64,000 nucleotides of DNA from JBGQOG01 sp052113705 (lineage in GTDB: Bacteria > Pseudomonadota > Alphaproteobacteria > Rhodobacterales > Rhodobacteraceae), in NCBI RefSeq assembly GCF_052113705.1, contig NZ_JBGQOG010000015.1, positions 1 to 64,000 of the forward strand, given 5' to 3'. Below are positions 14,415 to 23,922 of this stretch, in pieces. The notes beneath the pieces were generated by a model. That model saw only the letters and a list, made by a program, of their open reading frames with translations. It did not search any database and was not told where the DNA came from. Position 1 is the stretch's first letter. Every line of letters starts with the position of its first letter. The translations under genes and the position numbers were made by a program.

Positions 14415-15581
14415 ATGACCCAGACACCGAAACAGACCACAGGCGGCACCGAACCGGCGACCACCACCGTGAAACCCTTTCCCGCCCGTCCCGAGGCGGA
14501 GCGCGAGGCCCCCGCGGCCGCGGCCCCGGCCACGCCGAAGAAATCGCGCAAGAAGCTGGTCTTTGGCGTGATCGGCCTCTTGGCGCTGAGCGCGGCGGGC
14601 TACTACGGCTATAATTACTGGACCACCGGCCGCTTCATGGTCGAGACGGATGACGCCTATCTGCAGGCCGACATCTCGCTCGTCTCCTCGCGCATTCAGG
14701 GCTATGTCAGCGCGGTGAATGTCGTTGAAAACCAAAGCGTCAAAGCCGGTGATGTGCTGCTGACGCTGGATGATGGCGACTATACGATCGCGCTGGCCAC
14801 CGCGCAGAACAAGCTGGTGACGCTGCAAGAAACCCTGAAACGCATCGACGCGCAGGAACATGCGGCAGAGGCGACCGTGGCACAGGCCGTGGCCGCGAAA
14901 CAGGCCGCCGATGCCACCTTGCGCAATGCCACCACCACGGTGGAGCGGACGCGCGAACTGGCGCAGACGCGCGTGGCCTCGCAGGCCTCGCTCGATGATG
15001 CCGAAGCAGCGCTGGACACGGCCAAGGCCAATCAGGCCTCTGCCGAGGCGCAGATTGCCATTGCCGAGGCCAATGTCGCCGTGATCCGCGCCGAGCGGGT
15101 CGAGACGGCGGGCAGCCAGCGTGAGATGGAACTGGCGGTGAAACAGGCGCAGCGCGACCTTGATCTGACCAAATTGCGCGCGCCCTTTGACGGGGTGATC
15201 ACCAATACCGCGATGGAACTGGGCGATCTGGTCAGCGCGGGCACCCGTCTGGCCGCCGTTGTCCCCACGAATGACATCTATATCGAGGCCTATTTCAAAG
15301 AGACCCAGCTGAGCGAGATCGGCGTCGGGGCCAAGGCGCATGTCACCATCGACGCCATCGAGGACAAGAGTTTCGAAGGCGAGGTGACCTCGATTGCTCC
15401 GGCGACGGGGGGCACTTTCTCGCTGCTGCCCGCCGACAATGCGACCGGCAACTTCACCAAGGTCGTGCAGCGGGTGGCGGTGCGGATCGCCCTGCCCGCC
15501 GAAGCGATGGCCGATCATGATCTGCGCGCCGGTCTGAGTGCGGTGGTCGAGATCGACAGCCGCACCAAAGCGGCCGAGTAA
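14415..15581 (+). CDS. emrA: HlyD/EmrA-type membrane fusion protein of a multidrug efflux pump
   Basis: A 388-residue periplasmic adaptor from ATG 14415; the longer frame covers the operator. It has a cytoplasmic Pro-rich start and a single TM at about residues 47-67 (KLVFGVIGLLALSAAGYYGY). The biotinyl-lipoyl half TDDAYLQADISLVSSRIQGY follows, then an alanine-rich alpha-hairpin (about 115-235), the second lipoyl half (LDLTKLRAPFDGVITNTAME), and a beta-barrel ending AEAMADHDLRAGLSAVVEID. It links the EmrB carrier to an outer-membrane channel. It is six bases upstream of emrB and controlled by the divergent TetR. Confidence 0.9.
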   Translation: MTQTPKQTTGGTEPATTTVKPFPARPEAEREAPAAAAPATPKKSRKKLVFGVIGLLALSAAGYYGYNYWTTGRFMVETDDAYLQADISLVSSRIQGYVSAVNVVENQSVKAGDVLLTLDDGDYTIALATAQNKLVTLQETLKRIDAQEHAAEATVAQAVAAKQAADATLRNATTTVERTRELAQTRVASQASLDDAEAALDTAKANQASAEAQIAIAEANVAVIRAERVETAGSQREMELAVKQAQRDLDLTKLRAPFDGVITNTAMELGDLVSAGTRLAAVVPTNDIYIEAYFKETQLSEIGVGAKAHVTIDAIEDKSFEGEVTSIAPATGGTFSLLPADNATGNFTKVVQRVAVRIALPAEAMADHDLRAGLSAVVEIDSRTKAAE

Positions 15582-15586
15582 GCACG

Positions 15587-17155
15587 ATGGCCGCCCCCGC
15601 GATGCAGACCCCGGACGCGCCGATCCCGGCGCGCCGGATGTTCGCCTTTCTGGCGATGGTCTTTGGCATGTTCATGGCCATTCTCGACATTCAGATCGTT
15701 TCGGCCTCGCTGAGCGACATCCGGGCGGGCCTCTCGGCCACCCCGGACGAGGTGTCCTGGGTGCAGACCTCCTATCTGATCGCCGAAGTGATCATGATCC
15801 CGCTCTCCGGGTTCCTGAGCCGGGTGATGTCGACGCGCTATATCTTTTCGCTCTCGGCGGCGGGTTTCACGCTGGCTTCGCTCCTTTGCGCCACCGCCAC
15901 CAACATCAACGAGATGATCCTGTACCGCGCCATTCAGGGCTTTGTCGGCGGCGGCATGATCCCGGCGGTGTTTGCGGCGGCCTATACGATCTTTCCGCCC
16001 TCGAAACGCGCCATCGTCTCGCCGATCATCGGTCTGGTGGCGACGCTGGCACCGACGGTGGGGCCGACGGTGGGCGGCTATCTCTCGCACACCATGTCCT
16101 GGCACTGGCTGTTTCTGGTCAACGTCATTCCGGGCATCTGTGTGGCCATCGCCACCTTCACGCTGATCGACTTTGACAAGCCGGACTGGAAACTGGCCAA
16201 GCGCTTTGACTGGTGGGGGCTGGCCGCGATGGCCACCTTCCTCGGCGCGCTGCAATATGTGCTGGAAGAGGGTCCGGGCAACGACTGGCTGCAGGATGAG
16301 GCCGTGCTGATCGCCACCATCGCGATGGCGGTGGGCATGGTGTTCTTCTTCTGGCGCGCCCTGACGCGGGACGAGCCGATTGTCGATCTGACGGCGTTTT
16401 CCAACGTCAACTTCGCCTTCGGCTCGGTGTTTTCCTTTGTGATGGGGATCGGGCTGTATGGCCTCACCTATCTCTACCCGCTCTATCTGGGGCAGATCCG
16501 CGGCTATGACAGTCTGATGATCGGCGAGGCGGTCTTTGTCTCGGGGCTGGCGATGTTCTTCACCGCGCCCCTTGCCGGGGTCCTGTCGCAAAAGATGGAC
16601 CTGCGGATCATGCTGTTCTTCGGCTTTGTCGGCTTTTCGGCCAGCACCTGGATGTTGACCCGCCTCACCCCGGACTGGGACTTTTGGGAGCTGTTCTTCC
16701 CGCAGGTGCTGCGCGGCGTGTCGCTGATGTTCTGCATGGTGCCGGTGAACAATCTGGCGCTTGGCACGCTGTCGCCGGACAAGCTGAAGGGGGCGTCGGG
16801 GCTTTACAACCTGACGCGGAACCTTGGGGGCGCGGTCGGGCTGGCCGTGATCAACACCCTGCTGTCGGACCGCAATGACCTGCATTATGCGCGTCTGGCC
16901 GAGCGGCTGAACTGGGCCAATTCCGAGGCGATGCGTCAGTTTACCCTGATGAAGCAGAACCTTGCCGCGCATGGGATAGCCGATTCCACCACCGGCGCGT
17001 TGGCGCAATTGGCCGGGCGGATCAGCAAACAGGCAACGGTGCTGTCGTTCATCGATGTGTTCACCCTCTTGGGGATCTTGTTTGCCAGCCTTGCTTTCTT
17101 TGCCATCCTGATGCGCAAACCCGGCGGGGCGGCACCGGCGGGCGGCGGGCATTAA
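15587..17155 (+). CDS. emrB: EmrB/QacA-type (DHA2) multidrug MFS transporter
   Basis: A 522-residue inner-membrane proton antiporter, with the 14-helix length of the DHA2 family. After TM1 (FAFLAMVFGMFMAILDIQIV), with the conserved LDIQIV, come motif A-like LSRVMSTRY and motif C (GLVATLAPTVGPTVGGYLS). The tail is cytoplasmic. With EmrA it forms a tripartite pump exporting hydrophobic compounds; the TolC-type channel must come from elsewhere. It lies in an operon with emrA and its stop overlaps that of the convergent NUDIX gene by a few bases. Confidence 0.9.
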   Translation: MAAPAMQTPDAPIPARRMFAFLAMVFGMFMAILDIQIVSASLSDIRAGLSATPDEVSWVQTSYLIAEVIMIPLSGFLSRVMSTRYIFSLSAAGFTLASLLCATATNINEMILYRAIQGFVGGGMIPAVFAAAYTIFPPSKRAIVSPIIGLVATLAPTVGPTVGGYLSHTMSWHWLFLVNVIPGICVAIATFTLIDFDKPDWKLAKRFDWWGLAAMATFLGALQYVLEEGPGNDWLQDEAVLIATIAMAVGMVFFFWRALTRDEPIVDLTAFSNVNFAFGSVFSFVMGIGLYGLTYLYPLYLGQIRGYDSLMIGEAVFVSGLAMFFTAPLAGVLSQKMDLRIMLFFGFVGFSASTWMLTRLTPDWDFWELFFPQVLRGVSLMFCMVPVNNLALGTLSPDKLKGASGLYNLTRNLGGAVGLAVINTLLSDRNDLHYARLAERLNWANSEAMRQFTLMKQNLAAHGIADSTTGALAQLAGRISKQATVLSFIDVFTLLGILFASLAFFAILMRKPGGAAPAGGGH

Positions 17156-17709
17156 CCCGCCGTCATCTGCCGCAGATACACCGGCAACCGATCGCGCAGC
17201 CGCAGAACTGATGCGGCCTCGCTATATGCCCCAAGCGATGCCAGCGGCACCCAGGCCAGCGCCTTTGATTCGGCGCTGGCCCTGAGCATGCCGCCGCCCG
17301 CGCGAAACAGATAGCGCAGGTCGTAATGCAGATGCGCAGGCTCGGCCCCGCGCGCCGGAATTTCGTGGACATCAATGTCAAAGATGGCATTACCCAAGGG
17401 GTCAATCCGGCTGAGACCGGATTCCTCATAGGCCTCGCGCCAGGCGGTGAAACGGGCGTCATGGATGCCGTCGCAATGCCCGCCCAGCTGCAGCCAGCGG
17501 TCCAGCTTGGCGTGATGCGTCATCGCCAGCGCCGTCCCATCCGGCGAGAGTACCACGGCCGAGCCGGTGATATGACCGCCGCGGGCCGGATCGCGGCCGA
17601 AAGGATCGGGGCTTTGGGCCAGAAAGCGCAACACCTGCGCCGCCGCCGCATGGTCACGCGCGTCCTGCGCATGGTAGATCCCCTGCCCCGCAATCTGGAG
17701 GGCGGACAT
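17152..17709 (-). CDS. NUDIX hydrolase
   Basis: A 185-residue protein. The Nudix box is GGHCDGIHDARFTAWREAYE followed by ESGL: the REAYEESGL core carries the metal-binding Glu residues, while the upstream Glu position is His/Asp. The N-terminal 40 residues are helical (FLAQSPDPFGRDPARGGHIT). It hydrolyses a nucleoside diphosphate linked to another moiety; the substrate cannot be told. It starts immediately after the DUF6314 gene in the same direction, so they form a pair. Confidence 0.82.
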   Translation of the reverse strand: MSALQIAGQGIYHAQDARDHAAAAQVLRFLAQSPDPFGRDPARGGHITGSAVVLSPDGTALAMTHHAKLDRWLQLGGHCDGIHDARFTAWREAYEESGLSRIDPLGNAIFDIDVHEIPARGAEPAHLHYDLRYLFRAGGGMLRASAESKALAWVPLASLGAYSEAASVLRLRDRLPVYLRQMTAG

Positions 17710-18117
17710 TCACTCTTCCCGCTTATAATCTGAAATCAAAAGATAATCCTTTCGCGGCCCGGTCACCCGCCACTCTGCCCGCCACCGGGGCCAGCCGCTG
17801 AAATCATAACGCACGAGATAGGTGTCGGGGTCGCAGAAATGCCGGGCCTCGGCGGCCTGCGGATCAAAGTCGTGAAAGGCTTTGCCATCGGCATAATCCA
17901 CCGCGATGCGCCCGCCCTCGGCCCGCCACAGATAGCGCCGCGTGGCCTGCATCGGGGACTGCCCGGCCAGGGTCAGCTGCCCCGCCTCTTCATAGGCCAG
18001 CCCCGCTGCCACCGGGGTGAAGCGGGCGCTGCCGGTAAAAACCGCCTCGGCCCCGTCGGCCTGCCGGATCACCCGGTCCAGCCGCCACAAGCCTTGAAAA
18101 TCCGCCAGTTCCGGCAC
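17710..18117 (-). CDS. DUF6314 family protein
   Basis: A 135-residue protein of lipocalin-like appearance, rich in strands. Recognisable features are GLWRLDR at the start, YLWRAEGGRIAVDYADGKAF, FCDPDTYLVRYDFSGWP and WRVTGPRKDYLLISDY near the end; these match DUF6314 of alphaproteobacteria. Function is unknown. It lies directly upstream of the NUDIX gene, whose ATG is next to its stop. Confidence 0.72.
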   Translation of the reverse strand: MPELADFQGLWRLDRVIRQADGAEAVFTGSARFTPVAAGLAYEEAGQLTLAGQSPMQATRRYLWRAEGGRIAVDYADGKAFHDFDPQAAEARHFCDPDTYLVRYDFSGWPRWRAEWRVTGPRKDYLLISDYKREE

Positions 18118-18220
18118 CTGCCCCGCCCCTTCACACCGCCAAAGTCCTGCGTCGCTTGCGGCAGGCCCCCCTTCAGTCTATTAGCCGCGGCAACCCTCCA
18201 CAACCGAAAGGCAAAGGCCC

Positions 18221-19525
18221 ATGATCCCGCGCTATTCCCGCCCCGAGATGGTCGCCATCTGGTCGCCCGAGACCAAATTCAAGATCTGGTACGAGATCGA
18301 AGCCCATGCCTGTGACGCGCAGGCCGATCTGGGCGTGATCCCGCGCGCCAGCGCCGAGGCGGTCTGGAAAGCCAAGGATGTGGAGTTTGATGTCGCCCGC
18401 ATCGACGAAATCGAAGCCGTGACCAAACATGACGTCATCGCGTTCCTCACGCATCTGTCCGAACATATCGGCTCGACCGAAGCGCGGTTCGTGCATCAGG
18501 GCATGACCTCGTCGGACGTGCTCGACACCACCTTCAACGTGCAGCTGGTCCGCGCCTCCGACATCCTGATCGCCGGGGTGGAGCGGGTTCTGGCCGCGCT
18601 GAAGACCCGCGCGCTGGAGCACAAGGACACCGTCCGCATCGGCCGCAGCCATGGCATCCATGCCGAACCCACCACGATGGGCCTGACCTTCGCGCGCTTC
18701 TACGCAGAGATGGACCGCAACCTCGCCCGGCTGAAAGCCGCCCGCGCCGAGATTGCCACCGGCGCGATCTCCGGGGCCGTCGGCACCTTCGCCAATATCG
18801 ATCCCTCGGTGGAAGAGCATGTCTGCGCCAAGCTGGGCCTGACGCCCGAGCCGATCAGCACGCAGGTGATCCCGCGCGACCGTCACGCGATGTTCTTTGC
18901 CACGCTCGGCGTCATCGCCTCCTCGATCGAAAACGTCGCCATCGAAATCCGCCACATGCAGCGCACCGAAGTGCTTGAGGCGGAAGAGTTCTTCAGCCCC
19001 GGCCAAAAGGGCTCCTCGGCGATGCCGCACAAGCGCAACCCGGTGCTGACCGAGAACCTGACCGGCCTTGCGCGTCTGGTGCGGATGTCGGTGGTGCCGG
19101 CGATGGAGAATGTGGCCCTCTGGCATGAGCGCGACATCTCGCATTCCTCGGTGGAGCGGGCGATTGGTCCCGACACCACGATCACCCTTGATTTCGCGCT
19201 GCACCGCTTGGCGGGCGTGGTCGAAAAGCTGGTGATCTACCCGGAAAACATGTTGAAAAACATGAACAAGTTCCGTGGCCTGGTGATGAGCCAGCGCGTG
19301 CTGCTGGCGCTGACGCAGGCGGGTGTGTCGCGCGAGGACAGCTACAAGCTGGTGCAGCGCAATGCGATGAAGGTCTGGGAACAGGGCGCGGATTTCAAAA
19401 CCGAGCTGCTGGCCGACCCGGAGGTCACCGCGGCCCTGAGCCCCGCCGAAATCGAAGAGAAATTCGACCTTGGCTATCACACCAAACATGTCGACACGAT
19501 CTTCGCCCGCGTCTTTGGCGCCTGA
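18221..19525 (+). CDS. purB: Adenylosuccinate lyase
   Basis: A 434-residue cytosolic enzyme of purine synthesis. It splits SAICAR to AICAR and adenylosuccinate to AMP, releasing fumarate. Family marks are MIPRYSRPEMVAIWSPETKF at the start, the His-containing VHQGMTSSDVLDT, GRSHGIHAEPTTMG, and the signature GSSAMPHKRNPVLTENL with the catalytic serine loop. Length is normal. It stands alone, with a strong terminator 22 bp after the stop. Confidence 0.96.
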   Translation: MIPRYSRPEMVAIWSPETKFKIWYEIEAHACDAQADLGVIPRASAEAVWKAKDVEFDVARIDEIEAVTKHDVIAFLTHLSEHIGSTEARFVHQGMTSSDVLDTTFNVQLVRASDILIAGVERVLAALKTRALEHKDTVRIGRSHGIHAEPTTMGLTFARFYAEMDRNLARLKAARAEIATGAISGAVGTFANIDPSVEEHVCAKLGLTPEPISTQVIPRDRHAMFFATLGVIASSIENVAIEIRHMQRTEVLEAEEFFSPGQKGSSAMPHKRNPVLTENLTGLARLVRMSVVPAMENVALWHERDISHSSVERAIGPDTTITLDFALHRLAGVVEKLVIYPENMLKNMNKFRGLVMSQRVLLALTQAGVSREDSYKLVQRNAMKVWEQGADFKTELLADPEVTAALSPAEIEEKFDLGYHTKHVDTIFARVFGA

Positions 19526-19547
19526 TATCGTTTAAGATGAACAGATC

Positions 19548-19577
19548 GGGCCATGTCCTTGCGGCATGGCCCTTTTT
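19548..19577 (+). terminator. Rho-independent terminator of purB
   Basis: GGGCCATG (19548-19555) pairs with CATGGCCC (19565-19572), followed by five T. Confidence 0.85.
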
Positions 19578-19727
19578 CATGCCTGCCCCCAACCCGGCCC
19601 CCGACCCGGCCACCAGCCTGCCCCCCGGCCCGGCACGAGATTATTTGCCGCAACTGCACCGTCGCTAACAGCCCCTTAACCGCCCTGCGGCAGGATGGGG
19701 GCCAAGAGTGGGAAACAGGAGCCGCAG

Positions 19728-20795
19728 ATGAACGCGATCACGCCGATTTCGAGCAATGGCATGATGGGGGGATTCTCGATGCCGTCTTTCGGCGGCACCC
19801 CGGCGCTCAGCCGGAAACAGAAAGCGGCGATCATCACCCATCTGATCCTGACCGAAGGCGCGCAAATCCCGCTCGCCAATATGTCGGACGACACCCAGAC
19901 CGCGCTGACCGAAGAAATCGCCATGATGCGCAGCATCGACCGCGATACGATGATCTCGGTCGTCGAGGAATTCATTGAAAAACTCGAGCATGTCGGCCTG
20001 TCCTTCCCCGGCGGGCTGGATGGCGCGCTGTCGATCCTTGATGGCCATCTCTCGGCCACCGCCGCCAGCCGCCTGCGCCGCAAGGCCAGCGGCAACACCC
20101 GCGTCGACCCGTGGGAGCGGATCTCGGGCCTGCCGGTCGAGCAATTGCTGCCGGTTCTGGCCGAGGAAAGCACCGAGATTGGCGCGGTGATGCTGTCGAA
20201 ACTCTCGGTGCCGAAAGCGGCTGATCTGTTGGGGAAACTGCCGGGCGACAAGGCCCGCCGCGTGGCCTATGCCGTGTCGCTGACCGGCAATGTGGCCCCC
20301 GACACCGTGCGCCGCATCGGCATGGCGCTTTTGGCGCAGCTCGACAGCGCACCGCCCAAGGCCTTTGACACCGGCCCGGTCGAGCGGGTGGGCGCCATCC
20401 TCAACTATGCCGCCGCCAACACCCGCGATTCGGTGCTGGAGGGTCTTGACGAACAGGATGCCGATTTCGCCGATCAGGTCCGCAAGGCGATCTTCACCTT
20501 CACCAATATCGCGACCCGCATCGACGCCCGCGACATCCCGAAAATCCTGCGCAATGTCGATCAGGCGAAGCTGGTCGTGGCGCTGGCCGGGGCAAAGGGG
20601 GCGGCCGAGAAATCGGTGGAGTTCATCCTGTCGAACATCTCGCAGCGGATGGCAGGCTCGATCCGCGACGAGATGAAGAACCTCGGCAAGGTCAAGGACA
20701 AGGACGCCGAAGAGGCGCAAAGCGCCGTGGTCACCGCGATCCGCGAGATGGAATCGGCGGGCGAAATCTTCCTGGTGGCGGGCGAAGTCGAGTAA
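19728..20795 (+). CDS. fliG: Flagellar motor switch protein FliG
   Basis: A 355-residue protein from ATG 19728, which has ACAGGAG upstream; an earlier in-frame start lacks such a site. The N-terminal domain (LSRKQKAAIITHLILTEGAQ), middle domain and C-terminal domain follow FliG order. The C-terminal torque helix region contains LRNVDQAKLVVALAGAKGAA and FILSNISQRMAGSIRDEM. FliG couples the stator to the MS-ring rotor. The gene is monocistronic here, away from other flagellar genes. Confidence 0.88.
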   Translation: MNAITPISSNGMMGGFSMPSFGGTPALSRKQKAAIITHLILTEGAQIPLANMSDDTQTALTEEIAMMRSIDRDTMISVVEEFIEKLEHVGLSFPGGLDGALSILDGHLSATAASRLRRKASGNTRVDPWERISGLPVEQLLPVLAEESTEIGAVMLSKLSVPKAADLLGKLPGDKARRVAYAVSLTGNVAPDTVRRIGMALLAQLDSAPPKAFDTGPVERVGAILNYAAANTRDSVLEGLDEQDADFADQVRKAIFTFTNIATRIDARDIPKILRNVDQAKLVVALAGAKGAAEKSVEFILSNISQRMAGSIRDEMKNLGKVKDKDAEEAQSAVVTAIREMESAGEIFLVAGEVE

Positions 20796-20882
20796 AATCA
20801 CGCGCCGCAGCCCGGCCCGCAGAGGCCATTTCGGGCGCCCGCACGGCAAAAGATTGTGCAGATGCAGCAAAACAAGCATTCC

Positions 20883-20915
20883 CGTTATCGCAAACATGGG
20901 ATGTTTCCGCTAACA
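20883..20915. promoter_or_regulatory. Two LacI-type operators upstream of the first gap gene
   Basis: CGTTATCGCAAACA (20883-20896) and TGTTTCCGCTAACA (20902-20915) are degenerate copies of the palindrome TGTTANCGCTAACA, 19 bp centre to centre. A near-perfect copy lies before the second gap gene. The shape fits LacI-family regulators of central carbon metabolism in Rhodobacter (CceR type, from memory). Confidence 0.6.
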
Positions 20916-21014
20916 CATTGATCTTGCGTGTTTTCTGCAATGAAGACCCATGCTATCTCCCTGCCAGCAAATTGAGCGGATGGCCCCCGCACTGGCATTG
21001 AGGAGAGCGCGAGA

Positions 21015-22019
21015 ATGACCGTCACCATCGGGATCAATGGCTTCGGCCGTATCGGACGCTGCACGCTGGCCCATATCGCCGAGGCGGCCCGCAATGACGT
21101 TCAGGTGGTGCGGATCAACGCCACCGGCCCGATCGAGACCAATGCGCATCTGCTGAAATATGACAGCGTGCATGGCCGTTTCCCCGGCAAGATCCGGGTC
21201 GAGGGCAACACGATGGATCTGGGCCGTGGCCCGATCGAAGTGATGTCGACCTACAACCCGGAAGAGCTGGACTGGGAGGGTTGCGATGTCGTCCTCGAAT
21301 GCACCGGCAAATTCAATGACCGCAACAAGGCGGCGGTCCACCTGACGCGCGGCGCGAAACGCGTGCTGATCTCGGCCCCTGCCACCGGCGTCGACAAAAC
21401 CGTGGTTTACGGCGTGAACCACCGCGGCCTGACCGCCGAGCATCTGGTGGTCTCGAACGGCTCCTGCACCACCAACTGTCTGGCACCTTTGGCAAAAGTG
21501 CTGAATGACAGCATCGGGATCGAGTCGGGCATCATGACCACGATCCATTCCTATACCGGTGACCAGCCGACGCTCGACCGCCGCCACTCTGACCTCTACC
21601 GCGCCCGTGCCGCCGCCATGGCGATGATCCCGACCTCGACCGGCGCCGCCAAAGCGCTTGGCGAAGTGCTGCCGGAGCTGGCCGGTCGTCTGGATGGCAC
21701 CGCGCTGCGGGTGCCCACCCCGAATGTCTCGGCGGTGGATCTGACCTTTGTCGCGGGCAAATCGGTGACCGTGGCCGAAGTGAACGAGATCGTGCGCGAA
21801 GCGGCACAGGGCTATATGGGCATGGTGATGTCCTACGACCCGGAACCGAAGGTTTCTATCGACTTCAACCACACGCCCTATTCGTCTATCTTCGCGCCTG
21901 ACCAGACCAAAGTGGTTGGCGGCCGCACCGTCCGTGTGCTGGCATGGTATGACAATGAATGGGGCTTTTCCTGCCGCATGGCCGATGTGGCCGGCACGAT
22001 GGGGCGGCTCCTCAACTAA
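21015..22019 (+). CDS. gap: Glyceraldehyde-3-phosphate dehydrogenase, first copy (cofactor residues altered)
   Basis: A 334-residue glycolytic/gluconeogenic dehydrogenase. It has the Rossmann start (INGFGRIGR), the catalytic SNGSCTTNC loop and the S-loop PTSTGAAKALGEVLPELAGR. At the NAD-ribose position the second copy and NAD enzymes have IND; here it is INAT (Ala36, Thr37). The loop before the S-loop reads DRRHSDLY, with two Arg where the other copy has Thr-Met. These changes resemble NADP-accepting GAPDHs. It is followed by a small membrane-protein gene and then the second copy. LacI-type sites lie 100 bp upstream. Confidence 0.93.
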   Translation: MTVTIGINGFGRIGRCTLAHIAEAARNDVQVVRINATGPIETNAHLLKYDSVHGRFPGKIRVEGNTMDLGRGPIEVMSTYNPEELDWEGCDVVLECTGKFNDRNKAAVHLTRGAKRVLISAPATGVDKTVVYGVNHRGLTAEHLVVSNGSCTTNCLAPLAKVLNDSIGIESGIMTTIHSYTGDQPTLDRRHSDLYRARAAAMAMIPTSTGAAKALGEVLPELAGRLDGTALRVPTPNVSAVDLTFVAGKSVTVAEVNEIVREAAQGYMGMVMSYDPEPKVSIDFNHTPYSSIFAPDQTKVVGGRTVRVLAWYDNEWGFSCRMADVAGTMGRLLN

Positions 22020-22027
22020 GAGGCCGC

Positions 22028-22171
22028 ATGACCGACCGCATCGCTTTCGTCCTCGCCGGGATCATCCTGGTGCTGATCTGTGCCGATGTCCTCATCTTCG
22101 GATGGGGACATTTGCTGTTTTTGGCAAAAAAATTCGCAGACCTCATAGAATGGGTGGCCTTCTGGCGCTGA
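22028..22171 (+). CDS. Small membrane protein between the gap genes
   Basis: A 47-residue protein, MTDRIAFVLAGIILVLICAD and so on, ending LAKKFADLIEWVAFWR. It has one transmembrane helix followed by an amphipathic tail with the Leu-x-Lys-Lys-Phe and Glu-Trp-x-Ala-Phe-Trp pattern. Similar micro-proteins are common next to gap in Rhodobacteraceae (from memory). The ATG is eight bases after the first gap stop, with TAAGAGG as ribosome site. Function is unknown. Confidence 0.72.
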   Translation: MTDRIAFVLAGIILVLICADVLIFGWGHLLFLAKKFADLIEWVAFWR

Positions 22172-22212
22172 AATGCGCAACCTTTCGGTTGACGTTTCTT
22201 GTGAATTTTACA

Positions 22213-22226
22213 TGTTAGCGCTAAAC
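22213..22226. promoter_or_regulatory. LacI-type operator upstream of the second gap gene
   Basis: TGTTAGCGCTAAAC is a near-perfect palindrome with CG at its centre, 42 bp before the start codon. It matches the two sites upstream of the first gap gene. Confidence 0.68.
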
Positions 22227-22267
22227 GTGCCGCGATAACCCGCGACGCGGAGCCAGAGGAGGCAAGT

Positions 22268-23269
<1,002 letters not shown>

Positions 23270-23292
23270 TCTTGACGGCTTCGCCGTTGGAA

Positions 23293-23317
23293 AAGCCGCC
23301 TTTCGGGGCGGCTTTTT
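23293..23317 (+). terminator. Terminator of the second gap gene
   Basis: AAGCCGCC and GGCGGCTT flank a short TTTCGG loop, followed by a T-run. Confidence 0.85.
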
Positions 23318-23470
23318 CATGACTCATGCCGCGCGCGTATGGCGGCATGACCTTCACGTCAACCATTGCAAAGGCTGCATGACGGACCCCGAAAACCAGG
23401 GGCTACTCGGGGAGGCGCGGCGGGACTATCTCAGGCTCACAAGCAACGGCCAGCATGAAAGGAACTTCCC

Positions 23471-23632
23471 ATGACCGTCGTCTCGACCCTGATTGCCGCC
23501 CTGCGCAACCACGCCGCTTACCTGCGCACCAAACGCGAAATCGAAGCCATGCCGCTGAACATCGCGCTGGACCTGAACATTTTCCGCAGTGACGCCGCCC
23601 GGATTGCCGCGCGCGCGGTCTACGGCGCCTGA
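23471..23632 (+). CDS. DUF1127-like micro-protein
   Basis: A 53-residue protein: MTVVSTLIAALRNHAAYLRT, KREIEAMPLNIALDLNIFRS, DAARIAARAVYGA. The Arg-rich helix, the Leu-Asn/Asp-Leu turn and the final SDAARIAARAVYG follow the DUF1127 (YjiS-like) pattern. In Rhodobacter, small DUF1127 proteins (CcaF1) are RNA-binding and stress-related. The ribosome site is AAAGGAAC. A terminator follows, so it is a complete single-gene unit. Confidence 0.75.
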   Translation: MTVVSTLIAALRNHAAYLRTKREIEAMPLNIALDLNIFRSDAARIAARAVYGA

Positions 23633-23657
23633 AGCGCCGCACAGATCCTGATGCCCG

Positions 23658-23681
23658 AGCCGCCCTTTGGGGCGGCTTTTT
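23658..23681 (+). terminator. Terminator of the DUF1127-like gene
   Basis: AGCCGCCC pairs with GGGCGGCT across TTTG, followed by a run of T. Confidence 0.85.
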
Positions 23682-23922
23682 ATTTGGAGCGATCCGAAAT
23701 CACTTGCTCGGTGAAGGGCCTTAACCGGGGCGAACCGCCCCCGTGGCATTCGCTTTCGGGGTAATCCAGCAGCCAACGCGCGCCCGTGACCTCATCGACA
23801 TAGTACGATTGCCAGCCTGACGCGTCGTGGCCTGTACGGCGCAACTGTGCAACTTTTTCATATGCCGCCTTCCCGCGGAGCACGACGGGCGTATCCCCTG
23901 CGTCCCGCACCACACCAGTCAT
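23680..23922 (-). CDS. Imm27-like small protein
   Basis: An 80-residue protein whose ATG overlaps the coaD stop (ATGA at 23919-23922). The segments SGWQSYYVDEVTGARWLLDY and PESECHGGGSPRL fit the Imm27 immunity-protein pattern (SGW, TG-x-x-W, YP-x-SE-x-HGGG-PRL). Imm27 proteins neutralise contact-dependent or secreted toxins; no toxin gene is nearby, so this may be an orphan or house another role. The coupling to coaD is unusual. Confidence 0.6.
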   Translation of the reverse strand: MTGVVRDAGDTPVVLRGKAAYEKVAQLRRTGHDASGWQSYYVDEVTGARWLLDYPESECHGGGSPRLRPFTEQVISDRSK

